Source: Edaphocola aurantiacus (GTDB lineage Bacteria > Bacteroidota > Bacteroidia > Chitinophagales > Chitinophagaceae). From it: 64,000 bases of DNA. A program made the position numbers and the translations under genes. Numbering within the stretch: position 1 is the stretch's first letter; the number at the start of each line of letters is the position of its first letter. Positions 1 through 10,167 of this stretch are shown in pieces. The notes beneath the pieces are model-generated. The model made no database searches. It worked only from the letters and a program-made list of their open reading frames with translations, and was not told the origin of the DNA. Location of the stretch: positions 124,001 through 188,000 of the forward strand of contig NZ_VOSI01000004.1 in NCBI RefSeq assembly GCF_019797745.1, written 5' to 3'.

Positions 1-1679
<1,679 letters not shown>

Positions 1680-1695
1680 TCAGATTTGATATAAT

Positions 1696-1740
1696 ACAAT
1701 AAACAAGGGCTTTCCGATCTGGAAAGCCCTTGTTTATTGT
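1696..1740. terminator. Perfect 20-bp inverted-repeat terminator after gyrB
   Basis: Arms 1696-1715 and 1721-1740 are perfect reverse complements around a 5-base loop (GATCT). The arm core is AAGGGCTTTCC, with T-rich sequence in the 3' arm. It lies 16 bp after the gyrB stop and 26 bp beyond the 3' end of the converging lipoprotein gene, so it could stop transcription from both sides. Confidence 0.9.
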
Positions 1741-1766
1741 ATGAGGGTAGATAAATGAAACCAGGT

Positions 1767-2024
1767 TTAGTAGCGTGCTGCATTGCAGTACGAAGTCATA
1801 GTCCGGCCATTTACCACTACAGTGGAACCATTATTTTTAGCGCCGCAGTTAATATCAGCTTCTTTTTTAGATTTGGCCTGCGTGATAATAGCTACTGCAA
1901 TGTGTTCTGAAGCAATGGTACCATCATCATATTTATAGACACAGGTACATTCGTAGTCTTTTACACAGGAAGTGAATAGACTTGCACAAAAAAGCGTGCA
2001 GAAAATTGTAAGCATTGTTTTCAT
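1767..2024 (-). CDS. Small Cys-containing putative lipoprotein, function unknown
   Basis: This 85-residue protein begins with a hydrophobic signal (MKTMLTIFCTLFCASLFTSC) ending in a plausible lipobox (LFTSC, Cys20), so it is probably exported and lipidated. The mature part is short and hydrophilic. It carries four further cysteines (ECTC, INCG, SYCN), which would allow two disulphides in the periplasm or on the cell surface. No family was recognised. It converges with gyrB across the shared 1696-1740 hairpin. A weak Bacteroidota -7-like element (TATATTCG on the minus strand, 2054-2061) sits about 30 bp upstream. Coding status rests on the clean signal peptide and its neat placement between terminators. 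The function is open. Confidence 0.7.
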   Translation of the reverse strand: MKTMLTIFCTLFCASLFTSCVKDYECTCVYKYDDGTIASEHIAVAIITQAKSKKEADINCGAKNNGSTVVVNGRTMTSYCNAARY

Positions 2025-2093
2025 ATAATCTTATTTTTTAAATAAAGATTTAACGAATATACTATTTTGTCACTAGTTAGTGTATACTTAAGA

Positions 2094-2120
2094 AAAAGAG
2101 CGCTCTGTGAGCGCCCTTTT
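2094..2120 (-). terminator. Hairpin terminator of the serine hydrolase gene
   Basis: Arms 2094-2105 (AAAAGAGCGCTC) and 2109-2120 (GAGCGCCCTTTT) pair over 12 bp with one mismatch and a 3-base loop. On the minus strand the stem is followed by a T run. It lies 23 bp beyond the stop of the 2143-3561 gene. Confidence 0.8.
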
Positions 2121-2142
2121 GATAGTGGTAGGATTGGGGTTT

Positions 2143-3561
2143 TTATTTTTTGCGGATACCGCTGTCAATGACTTTACCGCCTTGTAATAATTCAAGTTTA
2201 AGGTCTCCGTTTTCCATAGGTGTAAATTGTAAATAACTATCATTACTTGCCTGCCGGATGCCCTGGAATTTTGTTTCCGAAATGGGATAGAAGCGCATGT
2301 CCCAGGTATTCCTGGCTGTGTTGTATAGTAAATGACCATCCAGGTAGGTAATGGAGTGGGCTTCTGCGCCGGCACTGGTATCAGCCGTTTGGTATACACC
2401 TGTATATTGTTGTACTGTAGCCGCTGGTAATGCAATCTTTTTATGGAACTCCGTTTCCTGTGGACTGTCCTCCAATACCTGCACAATATTGTTATAAGGG
2501 AAAGCACCCATTTTGAAATTCTGCAGGATGATAACGGTGCGATCCTTCAGCATATTATGGAAGATGAGGGTAGCAAAACCATCCCAGCTGCCGTTATGCC
2601 CGAACGAAAATTTATTGGCTCCTTTAGACAGCATAAACCCGAATCCATAGGCAATGTCCTTACCAGAGCTGGTTTGTGTGACAGCCGTCATTTCTTCAAA
2701 TTCACTTTTGGTGAGGAAGGTATTGTTTTTAAGCGCTGTTATCCATTTATAGATATCGGCTACCGTTGAATTTACTTTTGCCGTACCAGTCACACCGTCA
2801 ACTGTGCGTACAAAATAGTCTCCGGACTCCCTTTGGTCTGAAGATATTTTTCTAAAAGAGCCGGTGGCCCAGGCGTAGCCCGTTGCGATATTCTTTATAG
2901 TGCGTGGTTGCTGTTTGCGGTTATAAATAAACGTGTGATCCATATGCAGGGGCTTGAATATGCGCTGCTGCAGGAAACCGGCAAAGGGCTTGCCTGATAC
3001 GCGCTCCACGATACTGGCCAGCAGCACATAATTGGTGTTGCAGTAACGGTGCCTGCTTCCTGGCTCGAACCTGAGTGTATCTTTTCGTTGTGCATAAAAC
3101 CGGATCACATCTGCATTGGTCGCAATTTTAGTGCTATCCTGATGGTTATCCATATCTGCAAGAAATTCGGGCAGCCCACTGGTATGACGGAGCAGATCTG
3201 CAATCGTAACCTTGTTCCAGGAGCTCAGTTCCGGCAGGTATTTCGAGATCGGGTCCTTATAGTCTAGCTTGCCCTCCCGTTTGAGCAGTACAATGGCTGT
3301 AGCGGTAAATTGTTTAGAACAGGAAGCCAGTTCATAAATTGTCTGTGCATTATTCAGTTCCTTTGTCTGTTCGTTACTATAGCCATAGCCTTTTTCCAAA
3401 ATCACCTTTCCTTTTTCCGCAATCAGTACCGAACCGTTAAACTGATGCTGGGCATGCAGTGTAGCGAAAATACTATCCAGCTGTTGTGCGTGGTTTTTGT
3501 GCTGACCAAAGCATACGAGTGAGCAAATGGACAAGAGTAGTAATAAGTTGATTTTGATCAT
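2143..3561 (-). CDS. Serine hydrolase, class C beta-lactamase/DD-peptidase fold
   Basis: A 472-residue exported member of the beta-lactamase-related serine hydrolases (AmpC/DD-carboxypeptidase/esterase fold). Residues 1-19 form a signal peptide (LLLLLSICSLVCFGQ). All three active-site motifs can be placed: S80-C-S-K83 (nucleophile S80), Y173-C-N175, and H322-N-G324 in place of KTG. The domain spans roughly 25-345. The last ~120 residues form a beta-rich tail common in Bacteroidota members. Family members may be peptidases, esterases or lactamases, so the substrate cannot be assigned. It is paralogous to the 15858-17069 protein (shared FNGSVLI and FTATA flanks). It is probably monocistronic, with its own terminator downstream. 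Confidence 0.9.
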   Translation of the reverse strand: MIKINLLLLLSICSLVCFGQHKNHAQQLDSIFATLHAQHQFNGSVLIAEKGKVILEKGYGYSNEQTKELNNAQTIYELASCSKQFTATAIVLLKREGKLDYKDPISKYLPELSSWNKVTIADLLRHTSGLPEFLADMDNHQDSTKIATNADVIRFYAQRKDTLRFEPGSRHRYCNTNYVLLASIVERVSGKPFAGFLQQRIFKPLHMDHTFIYNRKQQPRTIKNIATGYAWATGSFRKISSDQRESGDYFVRTVDGVTGTAKVNSTVADIYKWITALKNNTFLTKSEFEEMTAVTQTSSGKDIAYGFGFMLSKGANKFSFGHNGSWDGFATLIFHNMLKDRTVIILQNFKMGAFPYNNIVQVLEDSPQETEFHKKIALPAATVQQYTGVYQTADTSAGAEAHSITYLDGHLLYNTARNTWDMRFYPISETKFQGIRQASNDSYLQFTPMENGDLKLELLQGGKVIDSGIRKK

Positions 3562-3663
3562 GCAGATAAATAATAAGGTGTTAAAGTATAATGGGAGTAA
3601 TAATGCGGGAGTCCGTCGGTATGTTGTAATAGATATCCCTGCACTCCCGCACTGCTCCGGCTA

Positions 3664-4836
3664 TTAGTTTTTATCTACAGTATAGCCTTTCTTGTTTGCC
3701 AGTTTCATAATAGAATTATTGATTGCCGTACCCAGATCATCTTGTTGGGCCGCCGTATTTTCTGCGGTCTTCTTGTCAATGTATGCCTGACGTTGTTTCG
3801 CCAGCGTATTGATCTTGTCCTGGTAGGCCTCGCGCTCTTTCGTTTTGGTCACAACGTATGCTTCTATTTCTGCCTCTGATTTACCATCCAGTTCTTTAGG
3901 TAGATATTTTTTCTCCAGCGTTTTAACGGCTCCTTTGTCCGTTTTCATCCGGTCTACCAGATCCCATGACTGGTTGTTATATGCCGCTTTGGATTTACTG
4001 ATGCTACGCTCTACTTTTAAGGACTGGCTTACATTGTAGGCATTTACATCCTGATTCATCTGCATGTCTTTTTTCATCGCACCAGATGCGCCATATTGCA
4101 CATAAGTACTGTTCAGGCGATCGTTATACTGTGCAATTTCATCATCATACGGAGTCGCCACAAAACGGATCTTTTCATTGGAGTTGATGTTGAAATATTC
4201 ACCGTTGCCTCTTAATGCACCATCTTTCCATGAACTGTTGATACCCTCCGTATAATCGCCGCAGTATATCGTATTGGTTCCGATCATTTTGCTGTTGCTC
4301 AGACCGATTGCCTCTTTATACGAAACACTTCCTTGGGTAAACGGTTCGTTACCCGCAATGTAGATCAGCCGTATATCATTGCGGCTATCCGACCAGGCCA
4401 GCTGCTGTGTGGCTTTACGGATCACGGCACCGCAATACTCCTCACCACCATTGGTGCGCAGGGCAAATAGTTTTTCAGAGATCAGGTCCAGGTCTGTTGT
4501 CAGCGGACTGATCATGCGCACGTATTGATTAGAGGCCGGGATGCCGTCATTACCATACTCATACAAAGCAATCTCGATCTGTGGTTGCTGTCCCTGAAAA
4601 CGCAGGGTGCTTAAGCTGTTGATAATATTCCATAGACGGGATTTTGCCTGTTCGATCAGGCCCTCCATACTACCCGAAGTATCGAGCAGAATGGCCACCT
4701 GTATCCTGGTTTTACGGGCAGCTACCGGACGGTCAAAACTGCTTACCGGTCTGCGTTGCTGCTGTTGTGCGGTAACATCACCGATGCAGGATATACTATA
4801 TAGCGCGGTCCAGGCGCAAAGGATCATCTTTTTCAT
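3664..4836 (-). CDS. Secreted von Willebrand factor A (vWA) domain protein
   Basis: A 390-residue protein with a Sec signal peptide (about 1-24, ending VTAQ) and then a vWA domain from about residue 44. The MIDAS metal site is visible as LLDTSGSM (D52-x-S54-x-S56), with a conserved TNGGEEY stretch further on. The rest is charged and helical (repeated Lys/Glu/Gln, about 250-390), likely coiled coil. vWA domains bind a divalent metal and usually mediate protein-protein contact; the partner here is unknown. A minus-strand TAGCTTTG (4857-4864) about 20 bp upstream fits the Bacteroidota -7 element. The SIMPL-domain gene lies just upstream in the same direction, but each has its own candidate promoter, so they may be separate transcripts. 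Confidence 0.88.
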   Translation of the reverse strand: MKKMILCAWTALYSISCIGDVTAQQQQRRPVSSFDRPVAARKTRIQVAILLDTSGSMEGLIEQAKSRLWNIINSLSTLRFQGQQPQIEIALYEYGNDGIPASNQYVRMISPLTTDLDLISEKLFALRTNGGEEYCGAVIRKATQQLAWSDSRNDIRLIYIAGNEPFTQGSVSYKEAIGLSNSKMIGTNTIYCGDYTEGINSSWKDGALRGNGEYFNINSNEKIRFVATPYDDEIAQYNDRLNSTYVQYGASGAMKKDMQMNQDVNAYNVSQSLKVERSISKSKAAYNNQSWDLVDRMKTDKGAVKTLEKKYLPKELDGKSEAEIEAYVVTKTKEREAYQDKINTLAKQRQAYIDKKTAENTAAQQDDLGTAINNSIMKLANKKGYTVDKN

Positions 4837-4856
4837 AACAGTTGTTTTTATAGATA

Positions 4857-4864
4857 CAAAGCTA
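4857..4864 (-). promoter_or_regulatory. Candidate -7 element for the vWA gene
   Basis: The minus strand reads TAGCTTTG, an exact match to TAnnTTTG, ending 20 bp before the start codon. The nearest TTTG (4889-4892) is 24 bp away rather than about 19, so only the -7 half is convincing. Confidence 0.45.
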
Positions 4865-4949
4865 TTTGCTTGTCAGATGTGTTTTCGGCAAACTGGGTCA
4901 ATATGCCGCATGACTTGATGAATGAACTAAAGAATAGGGTAAACTGATG

Positions 4950-5903
4950 TTACGGTTGTAACGGTAATGTTTTGAACTGACCATCCGGACTCACCAGGAT
5001 ATATTCTTTATTCGGCTTCTTGTCTTTTTCCTTATCTCTCAGAATCGTAAGCTGCACCTGGTACAGGATCTGTACCGATGGCTCCAGTATTCCGGGGTTG
5101 ATGATGAAATCAAATTCCTTGTCCATCACCGGCTGATAAAAAAGGCTTGTATTCTTATCCGCTGCATTAAAGCGATTGGTGTTAACGCCACCGGTAATTG
5201 AGTTGTTGCGGTAAGCAGTATAGCGTTTATACATTTCTGTAGGCAGGAAAACTTTGAAGCCGTCATTGTAGGTACGGTCAGTGCCCGTAAGGCTGCTACC
5301 CAACAGTGTTTCCTGGAATTTGATCTTCTCCAGGACCAGTTTCTGCGCCTTAGCCATCAACTCTTTTTTCAGCTCTTCCATACGCAGTACCGTATAGTCG
5401 ACTTTGACCAGATCGTATATTTCCTGTTCCGCGGCGATGGCCATCAGTTCATCCATCAGTGCAGGGTCGGTGAGCCTTATCTGTATATTCTTTTTGAGCT
5501 CAAATCCGGCAGGTACTTCATTGTAGGTCTTTTTACTGAAGATTTTTTGTTCTACCTGCGTCTGATACAGCGGTACGCAGGAAATCATATCTACATAGAT
5601 CTGAGCCCCTTTAAGCGCCTGCATGGCGGCGGTAGCCGTTTTGATGCGCTTATCCATCAGCTCATGTGCTTCCTGTGCACTTTTGCCGGTTTGTGTAACG
5701 GAAAAAGTAGCGATCAGCACATCCGGTTTTACATTGAGCATACCTTTAATATTGATATACAGGTTGCGGTCAGCCGTCGCTCCTACACTAATGGTTTGTT
5801 CCGGGTAGTGTACCGTTTCTTCGTAATTGATATTGCCGGAGATCTGTGCTGAGGACAGCAAAGAGGAGCATAAAGCAGTAAAGGCAAAAATGAGTTTTTT
5901 CAT
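4950..5903 (-). CDS. SIMPL-domain (DUF541) exported protein
   Basis: A 317-residue protein with a signal peptide (about 1-19, ending LLSSAQ). The mature part has the features of SIMPL/DUF541 proteins: an N-terminal strand block with the phrase GMLNVKPDVLIATFSV, a helix (AQEAHELMDKRIKTATAAMQ), the LTDPALMDELMAIA segment, and a second helix (ELKKELMAKAQKLVLEKI). Family members are periplasmic or surface oligomeric proteins, some linked to oxidative or envelope stress, with no known enzymatic activity. The last ~60 residues (ILRDKEKDKKPNKEY) are charged. A TACTTTTG box (minus strand, 5938-5945) is a candidate -7 element. It diverges from the histidine kinase gene at 6051. Confidence 0.8.
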   Translation of the reverse strand: MKKLIFAFTALCSSLLSSAQISGNINYEETVHYPEQTISVGATADRNLYINIKGMLNVKPDVLIATFSVTQTGKSAQEAHELMDKRIKTATAAMQALKGAQIYVDMISCVPLYQTQVEQKIFSKKTYNEVPAGFELKKNIQIRLTDPALMDELMAIAAEQEIYDLVKVDYTVLRMEELKKELMAKAQKLVLEKIKFQETLLGSSLTGTDRTYNDGFKVFLPTEMYKRYTAYRNNSITGGVNTNRFNAADKNTSLFYQPVMDKEFDFIINPGILEPSVQILYQVQLTILRDKEKDKKPNKEYILVSPDGQFKTLPLQP

Positions 5904-5937
5904 AATGGAAAATTGTATTGAGGGATATTTTACAATT

Positions 5938-5945
5938 CAAAAGTA
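5938..5945 (-). promoter_or_regulatory. Candidate -7 element for the SIMPL gene
   Basis: The minus strand reads TACTTTTG (TAnnTTTG), 34 bp before the start codon. A TCTG at 5963-5966 could be a degenerate -33 element with 17-bp spacing. Confidence 0.45.
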
Positions 5946-6050
5946 GCCAGTGAGATAGCGTGCAGAAGGTACTAATGGGTGAATGCAGTGTATGACTTGG
6001 TGAAACAGGAGGTCATTGTGATAATTAGTTATAATTTTATCTTTTAAAAT

Positions 6051-7916
6051 ATGCAGATGAAACGAAGTCTTGAAGTGAGTATGTTATTGTTGCTTTTACT
6101 GGCCTTTACCGGCTCAGTGATGGCACAGTCTGCACCTGCCAGTACCGAATCCTTGAAGAAGGGTTTGCCCAAGGCAAAAAGCATGGGTACTATAGCCAGT
6201 GAAGCCGAGAAAGACATCAGCTCTGATAATAATCAGCAGCAGGCCGATGGGTATATACGTATGGGAGATGTATTTTTTACACAGGGAAAATACAATGAGG
6301 CAGAGCGGTATTTCGAAAAGGCAGCAGTGCTGTTAAAGAATAATGACCGGGAGTATTCTGCAGCCAAACGTAAAGTAGCTAAGGCGCAGGAGATGCAGGC
6401 AAAATTGAACCTGGCAGCTCAAAACTATGACCTTGCCGGTAAAGGATCGAATACAAGCCTGAACCGCAAATTGAACTATAATGATGCCAATCGGCTGCGT
6501 ACAACAAATTATAAATACCAGCAGCAATTATCGCAGGATAATGTTTCCCTGTTGCAGAAGACCAAAGATAAGCAGGTCGATGTACAGCAGGAAATGAGCG
6601 ATGCCTATACACAATTGGCCACCTCTCAGAATAATGTAGAAGATAGTAAAGCAGCCATTAATTCATTGACCAATGCCGTAAAACAACAGGATAAATCCAA
6701 TGCCGGTACCGAAGCCGCGGCGGAACAGCTCTCCCGACAGCTGGTGCAGCAGAATAAGGTCGAAGATGCCATTGCACTGAATAAGAGCCTGGTGAAAAAT
6801 ACGGATGCCCAGACGCAATCTAAACTAAAGGTTACTGCCTATACACAACTGGGTACATTATATGCGCAGTCCGGAAATCAAGTACTGGCTGAAGAAAACC
6901 TGCGTAAGGCTTATGATACCGCCAAATCAGTACATAATACACAAGCCGGCAAAAATGCCCTGAAACATCTGCTCGAGTTTTATATACAGACCAATGAGTC
7001 CGGGAAAGCACAGTCTGTTATGCTGCAGTTCCTTGATGATATGGATGAACTCTTGCTGAAGGACAGCGCGCTTATGGATAAAAAAGCAGTGGAATTATCG
7101 GCACAGAAAATAAAGCAACTGGAGAACGAAAAGGAATTACAGAAAGAGATTATTGTACAATCGCGCCGCTCCAATTATTTGCTGCTGGCTATTGTCGTGG
7201 TCATCCTGCTGTTCCTGGGGCTGATGCTGCGCGCATATTATGCCATTATGCGCAAAAATAAACAGATTCGCCTGCAGTCTTTGCGCAGAGAAATGAATCC
7301 GCATTTTGTATTCAACAGCCTTAATAGTGTGAACCAGTTTATTGCCGAGCACGATGACCGCAAAGCGAATGCCTACCTCAATGCCTATTCTCGCCTGATG
7401 CGTACGGTAATGGAGCATTCCAGTCATGATTTTGTGCCCCTGAGTGTAGAATTGGATCACCTGCAAAAGTATTTATCACTGGAGTATCAGCGATTCAGCA
7501 GCCAGTTTGAATACCACATCAATGTGGCCGATGATATAGAATCGCATGATATCATGATTCCCAATATGCTGTTGCAACCTTTCCTGGAGAATGCCATCTG
7601 GCATGGACTACGGTATAAAACAGATAAGGGCCAGCTGTGGCTGAATATAAAGCAGGCGGGCAATACGCTCTATATGACTGTAACTGATAATGGCATTGGA
7701 ATAGAGCAGAGTCTGGCCCTGAAAACAGAGAACCAGAAAGCCTATAAATCACTGGGCATGCAGAATACCAAAGAGCGGATCGAACTGCTGAACAGCCTGT
7801 ATAAAACACAGATCAATTACCAGCTGAAAGACCTTTCCAGTGAAGGCAAAAACGGAACGACCGTAACCCTTACCTTACCCATACAAAGAAAAAATGATGA
7901 AGATACAGACCATTAA
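6051..7916 (+). CDS. TPR-containing LytS/YehU-type sensor histidine kinase
   Basis: A 621-residue membrane kinase of the His_kinase (PF06580) class. It has a signal peptide (about 1-25, SVMAQ), a periplasmic region with tetratricopeptide-like helices (about 66-100, GDVFFTQGKYNEAERYFEKA; about 255-300), a coiled coil, one membrane segment (about 375-398, LLLAIVVVILLFLGLML), and a cytoplasmic kinase core. The phosphoacceptor is H418 in RREMNPHFVFNSLNS. The N-box lies in LLQPFLENAIWHG and the G-box is DNGIGI. Its stop overlaps the start of the LytTR regulator by 23 bp, so the two form a translationally coupled two-component pair. ATG codons at 6051 and 6057 are both possible starts. The signal sensed is unknown; the TPR-type sensor suggests a protein or peptide ligand. 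Confidence 0.93.
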   Translation: MQMKRSLEVSMLLLLLLAFTGSVMAQSAPASTESLKKGLPKAKSMGTIASEAEKDISSDNNQQQADGYIRMGDVFFTQGKYNEAERYFEKAAVLLKNNDREYSAAKRKVAKAQEMQAKLNLAAQNYDLAGKGSNTSLNRKLNYNDANRLRTTNYKYQQQLSQDNVSLLQKTKDKQVDVQQEMSDAYTQLATSQNNVEDSKAAINSLTNAVKQQDKSNAGTEAAAEQLSRQLVQQNKVEDAIALNKSLVKNTDAQTQSKLKVTAYTQLGTLYAQSGNQVLAEENLRKAYDTAKSVHNTQAGKNALKHLLEFYIQTNESGKAQSVMLQFLDDMDELLLKDSALMDKKAVELSAQKIKQLENEKELQKEIIVQSRRSNYLLLAIVVVILLFLGLMLRAYYAIMRKNKQIRLQSLRREMNPHFVFNSLNSVNQFIAEHDDRKANAYLNAYSRLMRTVMEHSSHDFVPLSVELDHLQKYLSLEYQRFSSQFEYHINVADDIESHDIMIPNMLLQPFLENAIWHGLRYKTDKGQLWLNIKQAGNTLYMTVTDNGIGIEQSLALKTENQKAYKSLGMQNTKERIELLNSLYKTQINYQLKDLSSEGKNGTTVTLTLPIQRKNDEDTDH

Positions 7917-8646
7917 TGCCGTTATTGTAGAAGATGAAATGGCTGCGGTGCAGGCACTGAAAGCTTACCTGGCCAAGTATTGCCCGCAGGTAACGGTTAC
8001 CGGTATTGCCCATAACTGTACTGATGCTATTGCCATATTGCATGAGCTGCAACCGCAACTGGTATTCCTGGATGTGGAAATGCCTTTTGGAAATGCCTTT
8101 GATGTGCTGGAAGGCTGTCGTGATCTGGATTTTGAGACAATCTTTGTAACTGCTTATTCTGAGTATGCCTTGCGCGCCCTGAATCAGAGTGCAGCCTATT
8201 ATCTGCTGAAACCGGTCAGTATAGAAGAACTGATCGTTGCCGTACAGAAAGTTGGTCAGCTCATACAGCAGAAGGATGGTATACGCCGCAACCAGGTGGT
8301 GATTGATAATAACAAGAACAACTTTGAACTGCAAAAGCTGATCCTGCCCACTATTGATGGCTTTGAAGTCGTGCAGAACAAGACTATTATGCGCCTGAAA
8401 GGCAATGGCAATTTTACAGATATCTTTATGGAAGATGGCAGCAAGAAAATGGTCTGCCGCTTTTTAAAACATTTTGAAGAACTGCTGACCTATCCTTTTG
8501 TGCGCATTCACAAGTCGCACATCATCAATATCCATTTCGTGAAGAAATACCATAAGGGTACTGGAGGTTATGTTGTACTGGCCGATGGCAGTGAGATAGA
8601 GGTTTCGGCCGGGTATAAAGATCAGCTGCTGAAAGCTTTTGCTTAA
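7894..8646 (+). CDS. LytTR-family response regulator
   Basis: A 250-residue cytoplasmic transcription regulator. The receiver domain (about 5-125) shows the acidic pair E13/D14, phosphoacceptor D60 in LVFLDVEMP and K106 in YYLLKPVS. The C-terminal LytTR DNA-binding domain (about 150-250) has the typical sequences MRLKGNGNFTDIF and FVRIHKSHIINIHFV. Such proteins bind short direct repeats upstream of target operons after phosphorylation by a LytS-type kinase, here the overlapping upstream gene. No terminator is visible in 8647-8750. ATG at 7894 is followed at once by a second ATG (MMKIQT), so the start may be one codon later. Confidence 0.95.
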   Translation: MMKIQTINAVIVEDEMAAVQALKAYLAKYCPQVTVTGIAHNCTDAIAILHELQPQLVFLDVEMPFGNAFDVLEGCRDLDFETIFVTAYSEYALRALNQSAAYYLLKPVSIEELIVAVQKVGQLIQQKDGIRRNQVVIDNNKNNFELQKLILPTIDGFEVVQNKTIMRLKGNGNFTDIFMEDGSKKMVCRFLKHFEELLTYPFVRIHKSHIINIHFVKKYHKGTGGYVVLADGSEIEVSAGYKDQLLKAFA

Positions 8647-8750
8647 GACTGCCTTATCATACTCTGAGGCACTCGAAGGGTACATTGGGCAGCAGCGATT
8701 AGGCAATAAAGGAAGTGCTCATGCAGAAGCCTCAGTTGCGGTATTCCGAT

Positions 8751-9314
8751 TTATTTTTCTCCCCATTTATATCCTTTTCCTGGCAGGCCCAACAGGCCTA
8801 TAATACGGTCCACAACCGTCATGGCCGCTTCTGTAAGGTCTTTAGGCTTGCTGTAAAAGCTGGGTGATGCAGGGCATATGATACCACCGGCTTCAGTTAC
8901 CGTTTTCATATTATTGATGTGTATCAGGTTGTACGGTGTTTCACGGATTACACAAATAAGTTTACGTCTTTCCTTCAGCATTACATCTGCTGCCCGGGTC
9001 ACCAGGCTATCGCTGATGCCGGTCGCAATACGACCCAGCGTACCCATACTGCAGGGCACGATCACCAGCGCATCATATCCTGCACTGCCTGAGGCAAACG
9101 GTGCATAGAAGTCATGCGTCTCCCAGATCTTAAAAGGGAACTCTTTGTAAGATTCATCATCCAGTTCCTCTTTCCACACCGTATATGCGTTCTTACTGTA
9201 TACAAGGTCTACCTGTATGGCGAGATCCTCATCGATCAAAGCTTTCAGGCTTTTCAGGAAAAGTTTCGCATAGATCGATCCGCTGGCACCGGTAATGGCA
9301 ACTGCAATTTTCAT
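8751..9314 (-). CDS. ubiX: UbiX-family flavin prenyltransferase
   Basis: A 187-residue flavoprotein matching UbiX, which prenylates FMN with dimethylallyl phosphate to make the prFMN cofactor used by UbiD decarboxylases. The N-terminal FMN-binding motif AITGASGSIYAKLF, the central VIVPCSMGTLGRIATGISDSLVTRAADV and the RRKLICVIRETP stretch with its Arg/Glu pair are all diagnostic. Its length is typical. In a menaquinone-using Bacteroidota member it would serve a UbiD-type decarboxylase elsewhere; no ubiD is adjacent. Transcription probably starts from the TACTTTTG box at 9341-9348. It converges with the LytTR regulator. Confidence 0.93.
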   Translation of the reverse strand: MKIAVAITGASGSIYAKLFLKSLKALIDEDLAIQVDLVYSKNAYTVWKEELDDESYKEFPFKIWETHDFYAPFASGSAGYDALVIVPCSMGTLGRIATGISDSLVTRAADVMLKERRKLICVIRETPYNLIHINNMKTVTEAGGIICPASPSFYSKPKDLTEAAMTVVDRIIGLLGLPGKGYKWGEK

Positions 9315-9340
9315 GATGAATAATGTGTTTAAATGCTATG

Positions 9341-9348
9341 CAAAAGTA
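9341..9348 (-). promoter_or_regulatory. Candidate -7 element for ubiX
   Basis: The minus strand reads TACTTTTG, 26 bp before the start codon. A TCTG at 9369-9372 gives a partial -33 element with 20-bp spacing. Confidence 0.45.
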
Positions 9349-9495
9349 CGGCTAAATCTGTAGCACAGCAGACTTGCGGCAGACTTTTGTCCCGGTCTTT
9401 CCCTAATCTTAACGCTTTCATTGCGGTTTTTAGCTTAAATTTACAAACCTCTGAGCCGGATATGCCGGTCTTATTAAGCGCATGAAATTGTAATT

Positions 9496-10095
9496 ATGAA
9501 ATACCTGTTAATTGCTGCCTTGTCTTTAAGTTGTATTACACAACCATTATGGGCACAGAAAAAAACAAAGAGTACAGCCAAGTCTTCTAAAACGACATCT
9601 GCTGTAGTGAAAGATGCTGCGGTAGATACCAACGAAATCCAATGGATCTCTATGGAAGAGCTGGAGGCTAAAATGAAGGCCAGACCTAAGATGGTGTTGA
9701 TCGATTTTTATACTTCCTGGTGTGGATGGTGTAAGGTAATGGACTCTAAAACGTATACCAATAAAGAGCTGATTAAATATGTAAACCAGCACTTCTATGC
9801 GGTGAAGTTTGATGCCGAAACCAAAGACGTTATAAAGTTCTATGGCAAGGAGTACACCTTCGAACAGGAGCTGCGGGCTAATCGCCTGGCAGCAGAAATG
9901 ATGGGTGGACGCATGAGTTATCCGACTACGGTTATCCTTGGAGAGAACCTGAGTTTTGTGAATCCGATCCCGGGATACCAGCGTATTGACCAGATGGAAA
10001 GTATACTGAAATTCTTTGTGGAGGCATATCCTAAAAAGACCACCTGGCAGGATTTTCAGCGGGATTTCAAACCTTCCTGGGCACCTAATTCTTAA
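9496..10095 (+). CDS. Exported thioredoxin-fold protein with CGWC motif
   Basis: A 199-residue protein with a signal peptide (about 1-20, ending PLWA), a Lys/Ser/Thr-rich linker (about 21-42) and a thioredoxin-like domain (about 50-185). The redox motif is C76-G-W-C79 within FYTSWCGWCKVMDS. A cis-Pro candidate sits in MSYPTTVILG. The spacing and the KTYTNKELIKYVNQHF segment resemble the thioredoxin_7/DsbD-gamma-like group, which reduces or isomerises disulphides of envelope proteins. It is flanked by its own 26-bp terminator, so it is probably a single-gene unit. Partner proteins are not evident from the neighbourhood. Confidence 0.9.
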   Translation: MKYLLIAALSLSCITQPLWAQKKTKSTAKSSKTTSAVVKDAAVDTNEIQWISMEELEAKMKARPKMVLIDFYTSWCGWCKVMDSKTYTNKELIKYVNQHFYAVKFDAETKDVIKFYGKEYTFEQELRANRLAAEMMGGRMSYPTTVILGENLSFVNPIPGYQRIDQMESILKFFVEAYPKKTTWQDFQRDFKPSWAPNS

Positions 10096-10101
10096 GTCAA
10101 T

Positions 10102-10156
10102 ATTTATAAAACAACGGTGGCGCGCTCTATGAGCGCGCCACCGTTGTTTTATAAAT
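10102..10156. terminator. Perfect 26-bp inverted-repeat bidirectional terminator
   Basis: Arms 10102-10127 and 10131-10156 are exact reverse complements with a 3-base loop (TAT). The GC-rich core (GGTGGCGCGCTC) is flanked by A/T tracts on both sides, as expected for a terminator that works in both directions. It lies between the 3' end of the thioredoxin-fold gene (plus) and the 3' end of kdsA (minus). Confidence 0.95.
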
Positions 10157-10167
10157 GGGTTAGTGTA

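Noticed and set aside
7870-8334. Minus-strand open frame of 154 codons
   Set aside because: It is antisense to the LytTR regulator, which has all its catalytic residues; the shadow has no recognisable domain.
8647-8750. Possible terminator between convergent LytTR regulator and ubiX
   Set aside because: CTGAGGC (about 8662) and GCCTCAG (about 8731) are complementary but about 60 bases apart and without T runs. Nothing convincing was seen.
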